Shown one piece after another: positions 34,491-42,479 of a stretch of DNA of 64,000 bases (the first letter of the stretch is position 1; each line of letters begins with the position of its first letter). The translations under genes were made by a program, and so were the position numbers. Source of the stretch: Silicimonas sp963779765 (GTDB lineage: Bacteria; Pseudomonadota; Alphaproteobacteria; Rhodobacterales; Rhodobacteraceae); assembly GCA_963779765.1 (NCBI GenBank), contig CAVZZP010000001.1, positions 1,087,129 to 1,151,128 on the forward strand. The letters run 5' to 3'. A model generated the notes under the pieces. That model saw only the letters and a list, made by a program, of their open reading frames with translations, was not told where the DNA came from and made no database searches.

Positions 34491-35744
34491 CTACCGAAGG
34501 GCCCGGCCTTTCATGATGGCATCGGGCCCGAACCGGGCGCGGATCGCATCTGTCGCGCGTTCGGCTCCCGCCCTCTTCACCGCCTGAGGGTCCAGCAAGT
34601 CGCCGCCCGTGTCGGTGCCGGCCGCCTCGGCAAGATGCGAGATGCCGACGCCGATCAATCGGAAAGGCCCTTCGTCGCCCACCTGTTCGAACAGGGCGCG
34701 CGCCGTCCGATAAATTCGGTCTGCGATCTGCGTCGGCTCGGTCAGGCTGGCCTGACGTGACAGGATGCGATGGTTCGCGCGCTTCAGCTTCAGCGTCACC
34801 GTGCGTCCGGCTTTTCCCTTCGCCTTGGCGCGGTCGGCGACGTTCTCGGCGAGACGCCAGATATGACCGTCGAGGATGTCGGCGTCCGCGGTATCCTCGC
34901 CGAATGTCGTCTCGTTCGAGATCGACTTCACGGGGGCGTTGCGCTGCACGCGCCGCCGGTCCTCCCCCCGCGCGAGGTGGTACAGACGCTCGCCCATGCC
35001 ACCGAAGCGCGCGACAAGCTGAGGCTTCTCCCACCTCAGCAGGTCGGCGAAGGTTCGTATCCCGGCCTGGTCCAGAGCGGCCTGGGTCTGTCCGCCCACG
35101 CCCCAGATCATCCGGACAGGACGGTTGCGCAGGAAGTCCTGTGTTTCCGCCATCCCGATCACCGAGAAGCCCCTCGGCTTGTCGAGGTCAGAGGCGACCT
35201 TGGCCAGGAACTTGTTGTGAGACAGGCCGACCGAGCCGGAAAGCCCAAGCTCGATCTCCATCCGGCGCAGCAAAGTGGCCAGCATTACGGCAGGAGGCTT
35301 GCCGTGAAGTCGCGCGGTGCCCGAAAGATCCATGAAGGCCTCGTCCAATGACAGCGGTTCGACGACGGGCGTCAGGTCGTCCATCATGGCGCGGATTTGG
35401 CGCGAGACCTCGACATAGGCCGACATGCGTCCTTTCACGACAACGGCGTCGGGACAAAGCTTGAGCGCCTGGAACATCGGCATCGCGGAACGTACGCCCC
35501 GGATGCGGGCGATGTAGCACGCGGTCGAGACGACGCCGCGCTTGCCGCCGCCTATGATGACCGGTTTGTCCCTGAGCGATGGATCGTCGCGCTTCTCGAC
35601 ACTGGCGTAGAAGGCGTCGCAGTCCATGTGCGCGATCGACAGGTCGAACAATTCGGGATGCGACAGGACGCGCGGCCGCCCGCAGGCCGGGCAGCGCGTC
35701 CCGGCATCGAAGGTCGTCAGGCAATCGCGGCAGAGCGCAGGCAT
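34491..35744 (-). CDS. dinB: DNA polymerase IV with N-terminal zinc-finger-like motif
   Basis: 417 residues from ATG 35744; a TTG-initiated frame 7 codons longer is less likely. Y-family polymerase motifs are AHMDCDAFYASVEKRDDP, VEPLSLDEAFMDLSG (catalytic carboxylates) and GLSHNKFLAKVASDLDKP, with the helix-hairpin-helix after it. An additional N-terminal module (LCRDCLTTFDAGTRCPACGRP) has a CxxC...CxxC pattern like a zinc ribbon, absent from E. coli DinB. It performs error-prone lesion bypass. A candidate SOS box lies at 35789-35803. Confidence 0.93.
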   Translation of the reverse strand: MPALCRDCLTTFDAGTRCPACGRPRVLSHPELFDLSIAHMDCDAFYASVEKRDDPSLRDKPVIIGGGKRGVVSTACYIARIRGVRSAMPMFQALKLCPDAVVVKGRMSAYVEVSRQIRAMMDDLTPVVEPLSLDEAFMDLSGTARLHGKPPAVMLATLLRRMEIELGLSGSVGLSHNKFLAKVASDLDKPRGFSVIGMAETQDFLRNRPVRMIWGVGGQTQAALDQAGIRTFADLLRWEKPQLVARFGGMGERLYHLARGEDRRRVQRNAPVKSISNETTFGEDTADADILDGHIWRLAENVADRAKAKGKAGRTVTLKLKRANHRILSRQASLTEPTQIADRIYRTARALFEQVGDEGPFRLIGVGISHLAEAAGTDTGGDLLDPQAVKRAGAERATDAIRARFGPDAIMKGRALR

Positions 35745-35788
35745 GGTGGCACAGTATCGCGCCAAAGCGCGGTGAGAGTAACAGGAAT

Positions 35789-35803
35789 GTTCCGTTTATG
35801 TCC
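35789..35803. promoter_or_regulatory. candidate LexA (SOS) box for dinB
   Basis: GTTC-N7-GTCC matches the alphaproteobacterial LexA direct-repeat consensus GTTC-N7-GTTC with one mismatch. It lies 45-59 bases upstream of the dinB start. Function is inferred from position and consensus only. Confidence 0.4.
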
Positions 35804-36037
35804 CCCGACATCGGTCGGGCAACCGCACTGAGCCACGTCACTAATTATGCGCCGTACGTCAGTAGACAGGTCTCAGCGGACGGTCCCGGGGCCACTGTGT
35901 TCCCACTAAACCCCTGAAAATCCTCCGTGTCGCTGAAGTGACACACGTCGCGAATCGGAGAGCTGGCAGGCACGCTCGTTGAACGGATCGTCCCGACCTC
36001 TCATGTCTTTCGCGGGGACGACGTGAAGGAACCTCGA

Positions 36038-36928
36038 ATGGACCAGTTCTTTGAAACCATAGGCGGCGGCGGCATTGCCACGCTTCTGCTCGCCGCGGTC
36101 ATCATCATCAGTGTCTTCAAGGGCGTGCGGATCGTTCCGCAGGCCGAGAAGCACGTCGTCGAACGCTTCGGACGGCTTCGCACCGTCCTCGGACCCGGCA
36201 TCAACTTCATCGTGCCGTTCTTCGACCGCATCGCGCACAAGATTTCGATCCTCGAACGGCAGCTTCCGACTGCCAGCCAGGACGCCATCACCACCGACAA
36301 CGTGCTCGTTCAGGTCGACACCAGCGTCTTCTACCGCATTCTCGAGCCTGAAAAGACGGTGTACCGCATCCGTGACGTCGACGCGGCCATCGCCACCACG
36401 GTCGCAGGCATCGTCCGCGCCGAGATCGGCAAGATGGAATTGGACGAGGTGCAGGTCAACCGCTCTTCACTGATCGCGACCATCAAGGCAAGCGTCGAGG
36501 ACGCGGTCGACGACTGGGGGATCGAGGTGACGCGGGCCGAGATCCTTGACGTCAACCTCGACCAGGCGACGCGCGAGGCGATGCTGCAACAGTTGAACGC
36601 CGAACGCGAACGCCGTGCCCAGGTCACGAAAGCCGAGGGTCAGAAACGCGCGGTCGAGCTTCAGGCCGATGCGCAACTCTATGCCGCTGAGCAGGCCGCC
36701 AAGGCGCGCCGGATGCAGGCCGATGCCGAAGCCTATGCGACCGGCGTCGTAGCCGCGGCAATTCAGGACAATGGACTGGAGGCCGCGCAGTATCAGGTCG
36801 CACTGAAACAGGTTGAAGCTCTGAATGCGCTCGGCAACGGGCCCAGCAAATCGACCATCGTCGTACCGGCAAGCGCGCTGGAAGCCTTCGGCGATGCCTT
36901 CAAGATGCTTCGGGGGAGGACGTCGTGA
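36038..36928 (+). CDS. SPFH/band-7 membrane protease-regulator (QmcA/paraslipin)
   Basis: 296 residues from ATG 36038 (MDQFFETIGGGGIATLLLA), preceded by GAAGGAAC; a start 5 codons upstream is less well placed. An N-terminal membrane helix is followed by the SPFH domain (VVERFGRLRTVLGPGINFI, then ISILERQLPTASQDAITTDN). A coiled coil with the paraslipin pattern QLNAERERRAQVTKAEGQKR comes next. Such proteins scaffold membrane microdomains and modulate proteases such as FtsH. It overlaps nfeD, its usual partner. Confidence 0.92.
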   Translation: MDQFFETIGGGGIATLLLAAVIIISVFKGVRIVPQAEKHVVERFGRLRTVLGPGINFIVPFFDRIAHKISILERQLPTASQDAITTDNVLVQVDTSVFYRILEPEKTVYRIRDVDAAIATTVAGIVRAEIGKMELDEVQVNRSSLIATIKASVEDAVDDWGIEVTRAEILDVNLDQATREAMLQQLNAERERRAQVTKAEGQKRAVELQADAQLYAAEQAAKARRMQADAEAYATGVVAAAIQDNGLEAAQYQVALKQVEALNALGNGPSKSTIVVPASALEAFGDAFKMLRGRTS

Positions 36929-37209
36929 TGCCGCTCTGGTCACTCTGGTGGGCTTGGATGGCAGGCGCGCTTCTGCTCGCCATTCTCGAAGTCGTGGCTC
37001 CGGCTCAGATTTTCCTCGGGTTCGCCGCAGGTGCAGCTGGAACGGGGCTGCTTCTGCTGTTCGGTCTCCCGGGCCTGGCGGGATCGCTGCCAGCCACCCT
37101 GCTGGTCTTCGCCGTCCTGTCACTTATCGCCTGGCTGATCACGCGCAGGATCGCAGGCGTGCGCGAGGGCCAGGCCAAGGTTTTCAACCACGACATCAAC
37201 GACAACTGA
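36928..37209 (+). CDS. NfeD family membrane protein
   Basis: About 93 residues from ATG 36928, overlapping the qmcA-like stop (ATGA); GTG 36925 is an equally spaced alternative behind GGGGGAGGA. Three membrane helices are followed by a very short C terminus (AGVREGQAKVFNHDINDN). The segment WAWMAGALLLAILEVVAPAQ is typical of NfeD. It forms a pair with the SPFH protein. The OB-fold domain of full NfeD is missing, as in many short versions. A hairpin terminator follows. Confidence 0.85.
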   Translation: MPLWSLWWAWMAGALLLAILEVVAPAQIFLGFAAGAAGTGLLLLFGLPGLAGSLPATLLVFAVLSLIAWLITRRIAGVREGQAKVFNHDINDN

Positions 37210-37217
37210 TCGGGACA

Positions 37218-37239
37218 GGGGCGGCATGAGTGCCGCCCC
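37218..37239. terminator. bidirectional hairpin terminator
   Basis: GGGGCGGCA (37218-37226) and TGCCGCCCC (37231-37239) form a 9-bp stem with loop TGAG, followed by CTTTCG. It lies between the convergent nfeD and Sco genes and can serve both strands. Confidence 0.75.
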
Positions 37240-37246
37240 CTTTCGC

Positions 37247-37849
37247 TTACCCTTCCAGAACCGCCTTCAGCTTGCTGAGGGCGCTGTCCGCTTCTTCCTG
37301 ATAGCGGATAGGGTCCGAGAATTGCCCGTCCCGATCAAATAGCAGGACGTAGGCCGAATGATCCATGGTGTAGTCGTCGCCTTCGAGCGGCACGCGCGAT
37401 GCGAAGACCCGGAAAGACTTGATGGCCCTGTCGATCTCCTCGCGTGATCCGGTGACGCCGACTACGCCCGGCGCCCATCCCACGTAGTCACCAAGGATGT
37501 CCGAAGTATCGCGTTCGGGGTCGACGGTCACGAAATAGACCCTCAAGGCGTCGGCGCCCGGACCTAGTTCCTCTTTCCAAGTCATGATGTCGCCCAATGT
37601 CGTCGGGCAGACCTCGGGACAATGGGTGAAGCCGAAGAACACGGCTGACGGCCCGTCCTCGAGCGTCTTCTCGGTGAACGCCGTGCCGTCCGTGGCCTGA
37701 AGCGAATAGTCTCCGCGCCCCAGCGTCGTCGCCACCTCCGCCTCACGCGGGGCGATGACAAGGAACCAGCCCGCCACCATCACGACAAGGGCCAGTGCGG
37801 CGGCGATAAGAGCCAGGATCACATCTCGCTTCATGTTCATGTCAGCCAT
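37247..37849 (-). CDS. SCO family copper chaperone / oxidase assembly protein
   Basis: 200 residues from ATG 37849 (MADMNMKRDVILALIAAALAL), with an inner-membrane anchor and a periplasmic thioredoxin-fold domain. The copper-binding CxxxC is in FGFTHCPEVCPTTLGD, and the distal His is in TMDHSAYVLLFD. It inserts copper into the CuA site of cytochrome c oxidase, consistent with the aa3 oxidase in this organism. It overlaps the PCuAC gene stop by 8 bases; an internal Met 3 codons on is an alternative start. Confidence 0.92.
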   Translation of the reverse strand: MADMNMKRDVILALIAAALALVVMVAGWFLVIAPREAEVATTLGRGDYSLQATDGTAFTEKTLEDGPSAVFFGFTHCPEVCPTTLGDIMTWKEELGPGADALRVYFVTVDPERDTSDILGDYVGWAPGVVGVTGSREEIDRAIKSFRVFASRVPLEGDDYTMDHSAYVLLFDRDGQFSDPIRYQEEADSALSKLKAVLEG

Positions 37850-38330
37850 CGGAATGCCCCATGCTGTGCGCACCTCGCATGTCACGCGGGCCGACATCGA
37901 CCGTCACGGTCACCTCGCCCGCCTTCTCGAAGGTCAGCGACAACTCGAAGGTGTCGCCTTCGGTGAGGGCGTCCGTCAGATCCATGAGCATCAGGTGGTA
38001 GCCGCCCGGCTCCAGGACAACCGTCTGTCCTGCGGGGATCGGCAATCCGTCGACCAGGGGGCGCATGCGCATCACGTCGCCATCCATCTTCATCTCGTGG
38101 ATTTCGACACGGCCCGCGACCGGTGTGCTGGCTGCGATCAGCCTGTCGTCCTCGTCGCCTCCGTTGGTGATGGTCAGAAAGCCACCTCCGACAGGCGCGT
38201 GCGGCGGTGTGGCGCGCGCCATAGGGGCGCTGATCGTCAGGTTTCCCAGGATGGTGTCATCGTGAGCGAGGGTCGGGCTCGCGGCAAGCATAAGTGCTGC
38301 GGCGAGGGCAAGGGTCCGTATCAACGGCAT
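37842..38330 (-). CDS. periplasmic copper chaperone PCuAC
   Basis: 162 residues with a signal peptide ending S-P-T-L-A. The Cu(I) site follows the known H-x-M / M / H-x-M pattern: EIHEMKMDGDVMRMRP supplies His and Met, and GGYHLMLMDL supplies the second pair. The protein carries Cu(I) to Sco and cytochrome oxidase in the periplasm. It lies directly upstream of Sco with overlap and downstream of a DUF2946-like gene, making a copper-delivery operon. Confidence 0.92.
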   Translation of the reverse strand: MPLIRTLALAAALMLAASPTLAHDDTILGNLTISAPMARATPPHAPVGGGFLTITNGGDEDDRLIAASTPVAGRVEIHEMKMDGDVMRMRPLVDGLPIPAGQTVVLEPGGYHLMLMDLTDALTEGDTFELSLTFEKAGEVTVTVDVGPRDMRGAHSMGHSDG

Positions 38331-38384
38331 GTCGATTCTCCTGTTTGTCCGAATGTGCGTCGCTTAGGCGTCGCGCGGTGTGGT

Positions 38385-38744
38385 TCAGACGGACAGAGGA
38401 GGTGCTCTCGCAGGAGGTAGGTACGTTTGGAACGATCCCGCTTCGGCGGTCGGATGTTCGCCCGCGAAATCCTCACGCGCTGGCTCGACATCATGCAAAA
38501 CCACCGGCGGAGACGAAAGTGCGGCGCTTGAATGCGCCACGGCCCAGTCGCAGGGCCCATCCCCCGCTTCACCCGGCGCTTCGCCACTGGCGAGGTCCGA
38601 GCACAGAACAGCAGACACTCCGTCCGGGCCGACCGAAGGCATGGTACCGGGCGCGAACGCCTGCACGGCCAGCCAAGGCAGGACAAGAAGAATCAGCCAC
38701 GTCCGGCGCAAGATCGTCGTGATATCTGACCGAAGTCGGTTCAT
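38385..38744 (-). CDS. DUF2946-like protein in copper operon
   Basis: A 119-residue protein starting MNRLRSDITTILRRTWLILLVL, with one N-terminal hydrophobic segment (signal or anchor). A short region with spaced Cys residues (SAVLCSDLASGEAPG and DGPCDWAVA) gives the small-protein layout seen in DUF2946, a family found with copper genes. The assignment is tentative. The gene is first in the PCuAC-Sco operon, 54 bases upstream of PCuAC. Confidence 0.55.
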   Translation of the reverse strand: MNRLRSDITTILRRTWLILLVLPWLAVQAFAPGTMPSVGPDGVSAVLCSDLASGEAPGEAGDGPCDWAVAHSSAALSSPPVVLHDVEPAREDFAGEHPTAEAGSFQTYLPPARAPPLSV

Positions 38745-38801
38745 GCTGCCCGAGCTAACCTGAGCGGAAGCAATTGGAAACGTGCCACGGTGCCGCGCCG
38801 C

Positions 38802-39974
38802 CTATTGGATGTCCCGAAACGCGTCTTCCAAGCGACTGATTGCTGTCTCGAGCGTGGGCCGCGGGAGCGCGAGGTTGAATCTCATGTGCCCCGTGCCCCC
38901 GGTACCGAATTGCGAGCCTGGACTGGGCACGACACCGGCCTCGACGATCCGCCGCATGATCTCGGGATCGCTCATTCCCAGAGGCGTGAAATCGACCCAG
39001 GCGAGATAGGTGGACGTCATGTCCATCACCGAAACGCCTGCCAGCGCATTCATCCTGGCTGAAAACACGCGGAAGTTCTCGGCGAGATAAGCTCGTACCG
39101 CGTCGGACCAGTCGTCGCACTCCGTGAACGCGGCGGTCAGCGCCGCCATTCCGAAGCGGTTCGGCGTCGACTCGCGGTCAAGGATCACGGCGTCGAGCTT
39201 CTTTCTCAAGGCCGGGTCCGGCGTCACCAAAAATCCTGTCTCGGCGCCAGCAAGGTTGAAGCCTTTCGAGGCGGCAGAGAGAACAACGAGGCGTTCGGCG
39301 ATATGCGGGGCAGCGACGGCGGTCGGAACGAAGGTCTCTCCTGGGAACAGAAGATCCATGTGGATCTCGTCCGAGATCAGGAAAAGGCCACGTTCGAGAC
39401 AGAAATCGGCGACCTGACGGATTTCCTCTGCGCTCCAGACGCGCCCGCCCGGATTATGAGGTGAGCACAGCACGACCAGCTTAACGTTCTCGGTGAGTGC
39501 AGCGGAGAGACCGTCGAGGTCCATCTCGAACCGACCGTTCTCGATCCGAAGGGGGCTTTCCAGAACCTCGCGCCCCATGGCCTGCGCCTGTCGGTAGAAG
39601 GCATGGTACACGGGAGAGAACAGCACGATGGCATCGCCCGGCGCAGTACAAGCGGCTAGGGCGTCGCCAAAACCACTGACCACGCCATGCGTGTAGCGTA
39701 CCCAGGACGCATCGAACTCCCATCCATGTTGGCGGCGATACCAGCCCGCGACCGCGTCGTTCGCCGCCTCAGGTCCGCCAAAATAGCCGAAATAGCCCCG
39801 CTCGACTTCCTTCAGCAGAGCGTCGCGGATTGCGGGCGCGGCAGTAAAATCCATGTCCGCCACCCACATCGGGATCGCGTCCGGATCGTCGACGCCGCAA
39901 GCCTTGATCAGCGCATCGTACTTCGAGGCATGAGTACCGCGCAAAGCAAGTTGATCGTCGAAGTCGTATCTCAT
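38802..39974 (-). CDS. PLP-dependent C-S lyase / aminotransferase, MalY/PatB type
   Basis: A 390-residue fold-type I PLP enzyme. The PLP Lys is in VVLSAASKGFNLAGAETGFLV. Family markers are PMWVADMDFTAAP near the N terminus, WYRRQHGWEFD and VLCSPHNPGGRVWS. MalY/PatB proteins act as cystathionine beta-lyases, cleaving cystathionine to homocysteine, pyruvate and ammonia, and may also desulphurate other thiols. It is transcribed divergently from the def-fmt operon, with a 9-bp triplicated repeat in the gap. Confidence 0.9.
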   Translation of the reverse strand: MRYDFDDQLALRGTHASKYDALIKACGVDDPDAIPMWVADMDFTAAPAIRDALLKEVERGYFGYFGGPEAANDAVAGWYRRQHGWEFDASWVRYTHGVVSGFGDALAACTAPGDAIVLFSPVYHAFYRQAQAMGREVLESPLRIENGRFEMDLDGLSAALTENVKLVVLCSPHNPGGRVWSAEEIRQVADFCLERGLFLISDEIHMDLLFPGETFVPTAVAAPHIAERLVVLSAASKGFNLAGAETGFLVTPDPALRKKLDAVILDRESTPNRFGMAALTAAFTECDDWSDAVRAYLAENFRVFSARMNALAGVSVMDMTSTYLAWVDFTPLGMSDPEIMRRIVEAGVVPSPGSQFGTGGTGHMRFNLALPRPTLETAISRLEDAFRDIQ

Positions 39975-40020
39975 TGATGCCCATATCCTTTAGAGTGGCG
40001 GCGACATTATCACTGCGCCT

Positions 40021-40046
40021 AAGGCCCGCAAGGCCCGCAAGGCCCG
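40021..40046. repeat. 9-bp tandem repeat, three units
   Basis: AAGGCCCGC occurs at 40021 and 40030, and a third, truncated unit (AAGGCCCG) starts at 40039. It lies in the 111-base divergent gap between the C-S lyase and def genes. It is probably a slippage-prone short tandem repeat. Confidence 0.6.
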
Positions 40047-40085
40047 ACGCTTGCGAGACGGCAATTCATGGCCTAGATCAACGCA

Positions 40086-40607
40086 ATGGCGATCCGCGAC
40101 ATCCTCATTCACCCCGATCCACGCCTGAAAACCGTGGCCGATCCAGTCGAGACGATCGACGACGCCATTCGTCGTTTGTCCGAGGATATGCTCGAAACGA
40201 TGTACCACGCGCCTGGCATCGGACTCGCCGCTCCCCAGTTGGGCGTGATGAAGCGACTTCTGGTCATGGATTGCGAAAAGGATGAGACGGCACCCCCACA
40301 ACCTATGGTTCTTCTGAATCCGCGCGTCACCTGGACCTCGGAGTTGATCAACGTCTACGAGGAAGGCTGCCTGTCCATCCCCGAACAATATGGCGAGGTC
40401 GCCCGCCCGGCCGAGGTCGAGGTAGCTTGGGTCGGGCTGGATGGGAACGCGCAAAGTGCTCGCTTCGATGGCCTGTGGGCAACCTGCGTGCAGCACGAGA
40501 TCGACCATCTCGACGGACGGCTTTTCATCGATTACCTCAAGCCGCTGCGGCGCCAAATGATCACGCGCAAGATGCAGAAGCTGAAGCGTGAAAAGGCGCG
40601 GGCGTGA
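40086..40607 (+). CDS. def: peptide deformylase (canonical)
   Basis: A 173-residue enzyme that removes the formyl group from nascent proteins. All metal and catalytic motifs are intact: GIGLAAPQ (44-51), EGCLS with Cys95, and HEIDH with His137, Glu138 and His141. It is the first of three consecutive def-like genes ahead of fmt, overlapping the second by 4 bases. This copy is the housekeeping deformylase. Confidence 0.95.
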   Translation: MAIRDILIHPDPRLKTVADPVETIDDAIRRLSEDMLETMYHAPGIGLAAPQLGVMKRLLVMDCEKDETAPPQPMVLLNPRVTWTSELINVYEEGCLSIPEQYGEVARPAEVEVAWVGLDGNAQSARFDGLWATCVQHEIDHLDGRLFIDYLKPLRRQMITRKMQKLKREKARA

Positions 40608-41095
40608 TCCGTTCCATCCTGCGCTGGCCAGACCCGATACTCTCTCGTCGCTGCGAGCCGGTCGGAAAGATCGACGACCGAATCCGCACCCTCGCCGACG
40701 ACATGCTGGAAACGATGTACGACGCTCCGGGCCGAGGCCTGGCCGCCCCGCAAGTCGGCGTGCCGCTTCGCATGTTCGTCATGGACTGCTCCTGGAAGGA
40801 CGGCAGCCCCTCGCCGAAAGTGGTCATCGACCCCGAAATAGTGACGTTTTCGGATCGTCGCGCGACTGGACCTGAGGGGTGCCTGTCGATCCCCGGCGTC
40901 ACGGCGGACGTGGAGCGTTCGACGGACATCGTGCTGCGCTGGACCGATATCGATGGAACATCCCACGAGGGCTCTTTGACCGGATTTGAAGCGATTTGCG
41001 CCCAACACGAGTTCGACCATCTGAATGGCATTGTCACCTTCGACCGTGTGTCACCTGAGATGCGCGCGCTTCTTGAAGCCGAGTATGACCCGTGA
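40604..41095 (+). CDS. def: peptide deformylase, second copy
   Basis: A 163-residue paralogue with intact motifs GRGLAAPQ (43-50), EGCLS (Cys93) and HEFDH (His135, Glu136, His139). It is shorter than the first copy at the C terminus, but all metal ligands are present, so it should be active. It starts at GTG 40604 overlapping the first gene, and its own stop overlaps the third copy. Whether it has different specificity from the first is not readable from sequence. Confidence 0.93.
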   Translation: MIRSILRWPDPILSRRCEPVGKIDDRIRTLADDMLETMYDAPGRGLAAPQVGVPLRMFVMDCSWKDGSPSPKVVIDPEIVTFSDRRATGPEGCLSIPGVTADVERSTDIVLRWTDIDGTSHEGSLTGFEAICAQHEFDHLNGIVTFDRVSPEMRALLEAEYDP

Positions 41096-41583
41096 CCGTT
41101 CGGCCCTTCATTCTCTGGCCGGACCGTCGTCTTCGGACTGCCGCGTCGCCCACCGGGCCGATTTCCGACCAACACCGGGCAATCTGGGCCGACATGATCG
41201 AGACGATGGACGCTATGCCCGGCTACGGTCTTGCAGCGCCGCAAATCGGCGTGATGTTGCGCCTGGCCGTCGTGGATTGTTCAGATGACCGAGGCCGCGC
41301 CCTTCGCCTGGCCGATCCTATCATCGTCGCGGCCAGCGACGACACAAGGGACTGGGAGGAGGCCTCCCCGAACTTGCCCGGCGTCTCGGCCCGCGTCAGC
41401 CGCCCGGCGCGCGTGACGGTGGCCTTCACCGATGCGGACGGCGACCGGGTGCGGCAGGATTTCGAGGGTCTCTGGGCGACGAGCGTGCAGCATCAGATCG
41501 ACCATCTGGACGGGCGGATGTATTTCGACCGTCTCAGCCGAACGAAACGCGAGATGCTTCTGAAGAAGGCGCTGAAACGGTGA
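41092..41583 (+). CDS. peptide deformylase-like protein, third copy, predicted inactive
   Basis: A 163-residue deformylase fold with the first motif intact (GYGLAAPQIG, about 45-54). The metal-Cys motif EGCLS reads EASPN (Cys to Ser92), and the HExxH motif reads HQIDH, so the catalytic Glu is Gln135. A metal-bound deformylase needs both residues, so activity is unlikely. It overlaps its neighbours by 4 bases on both sides. A structural, regulatory or peptide-binding role is possible. The same order is found in other Rhodobacterales as far as I recall. Confidence 0.85.
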   Translation: MTVRPFILWPDRRLRTAASPTGPISDQHRAIWADMIETMDAMPGYGLAAPQIGVMLRLAVVDCSDDRGRALRLADPIIVAASDDTRDWEEASPNLPGVSARVSRPARVTVAFTDADGDRVRQDFEGLWATSVQHQIDHLDGRMYFDRLSRTKREMLLKKALKR

Positions 41584-42479
41584 GGCTTGTCTTCATGGGC
41601 ACGCCGGACTTCTCGGTCCCGGCGCTGGATGCGCTCATGGCGGCGGGCCACGATGTCGTATGCGTGTATACGCAACCACCCCGCCCGGCAGGACGAGGCA
41701 AGAAGGATCGCCCCACGCCCGTGCATCGACGGGCGCTCGAGCTTGGGCGTCCGGTGCGCCATCCGGTCAGTCTCAAAGGGGCGTCGGAACAGGCGGAATT
41801 TGCCGACTTAGAGACGGATCTCGCCGTGGTGGTCGCGTACGGCCTTCTCCTGCCTCAAGCCGTACTGGATGCGCCCGCGCGAGGCTGCCTGAACATTCAC
41901 GCCTCGCTCCTTCCGCGCTGGCGCGGGGCTGCGCCGATCCATCGCGCGATCCTGGCAGGCGATGCCGAGACGGGCGTCTGCATCATGCAGATGGACACCG
42001 GCCTGGACACCGGACCGGTTCGTCTTCGCGAGGCGACAGAGATCGGTCCGGAGGATACGACCGGGGATCTGCACGACCGCCTCGCCGATCTTGGAGCACG
42101 GTTGATCGTCACGGCGCTCGAAAGGCTGGATGCCCTCACGCCTATCCCGCAGTCGGACGAGGGCATCACTTACGCCCGAAAGATCGACAAGTCCGAGGCT
42201 CGCGTCGACTGGACGCGCCCCGCACAGGACGTCGATCGGCAGATCCGCGGCCTCTCGCCCTTCCCCGGCGCCTGGTGCGACGTGGACGGGGAACGCGTGA
42301 AGCTGCTGCGCTCCAGGCTGGCAACGGGCACAGGTGCTCCCGGCACCCATCTTGGCAGCTTCCGCATTGCCTGCGGGGATGGGGCGATCCGAGTACTGGA
42401 AGCGCAGCGCGAGGGCAAACGGCCCATGACGGTTGACGAGATCCTGCGTGGAATGAACCTGCCCGGGCGTCTGACTTAG
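41580..42479 (+). CDS. fmt: methionyl-tRNA formyltransferase
   Basis: A 299-residue enzyme that formylates initiator Met-tRNA. Motifs are FMGTPDFSVPALDAL at the start, NIHASLLPRWRGAAPIHRAI around the formyl-folate site, and IMQMDTGLDTGPV; the C-terminal OB-like domain is present. It is the last of the def-def-def-fmt operon, overlapping the third def by 4 bases. Its stop overlaps the stop of the convergent LuxR gene (42476-42479). Confidence 0.94.
   Translation: MRLVFMGTPDFSVPALDALMAAGHDVVCVYTQPPRPAGRGKKDRPTPVHRRALELGRPVRHPVSLKGASEQAEFADLETDLAVVVAYGLLLPQAVLDAPARGCLNIHASLLPRWRGAAPIHRAILAGDAETGVCIMQMDTGLDTGPVRLREATEIGPEDTTGDLHDRLADLGARLIVTALERLDALTPIPQSDEGITYARKIDKSEARVDWTRPAQDVDRQIRGLSPFPGAWCDVDGERVKLLRSRLATGTGAPGTHLGSFRIACGDGAIRVLEAQREGKRPMTVDEILRGMNLPGRLT

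Noticed and set aside
35766..35800. GAAC-N7-TTAC as a LexA site on the minus strand
   Set aside because: It has two mismatches to the consensus; the adjacent GTTC-N7-GTCC is the better match and is the one reported.
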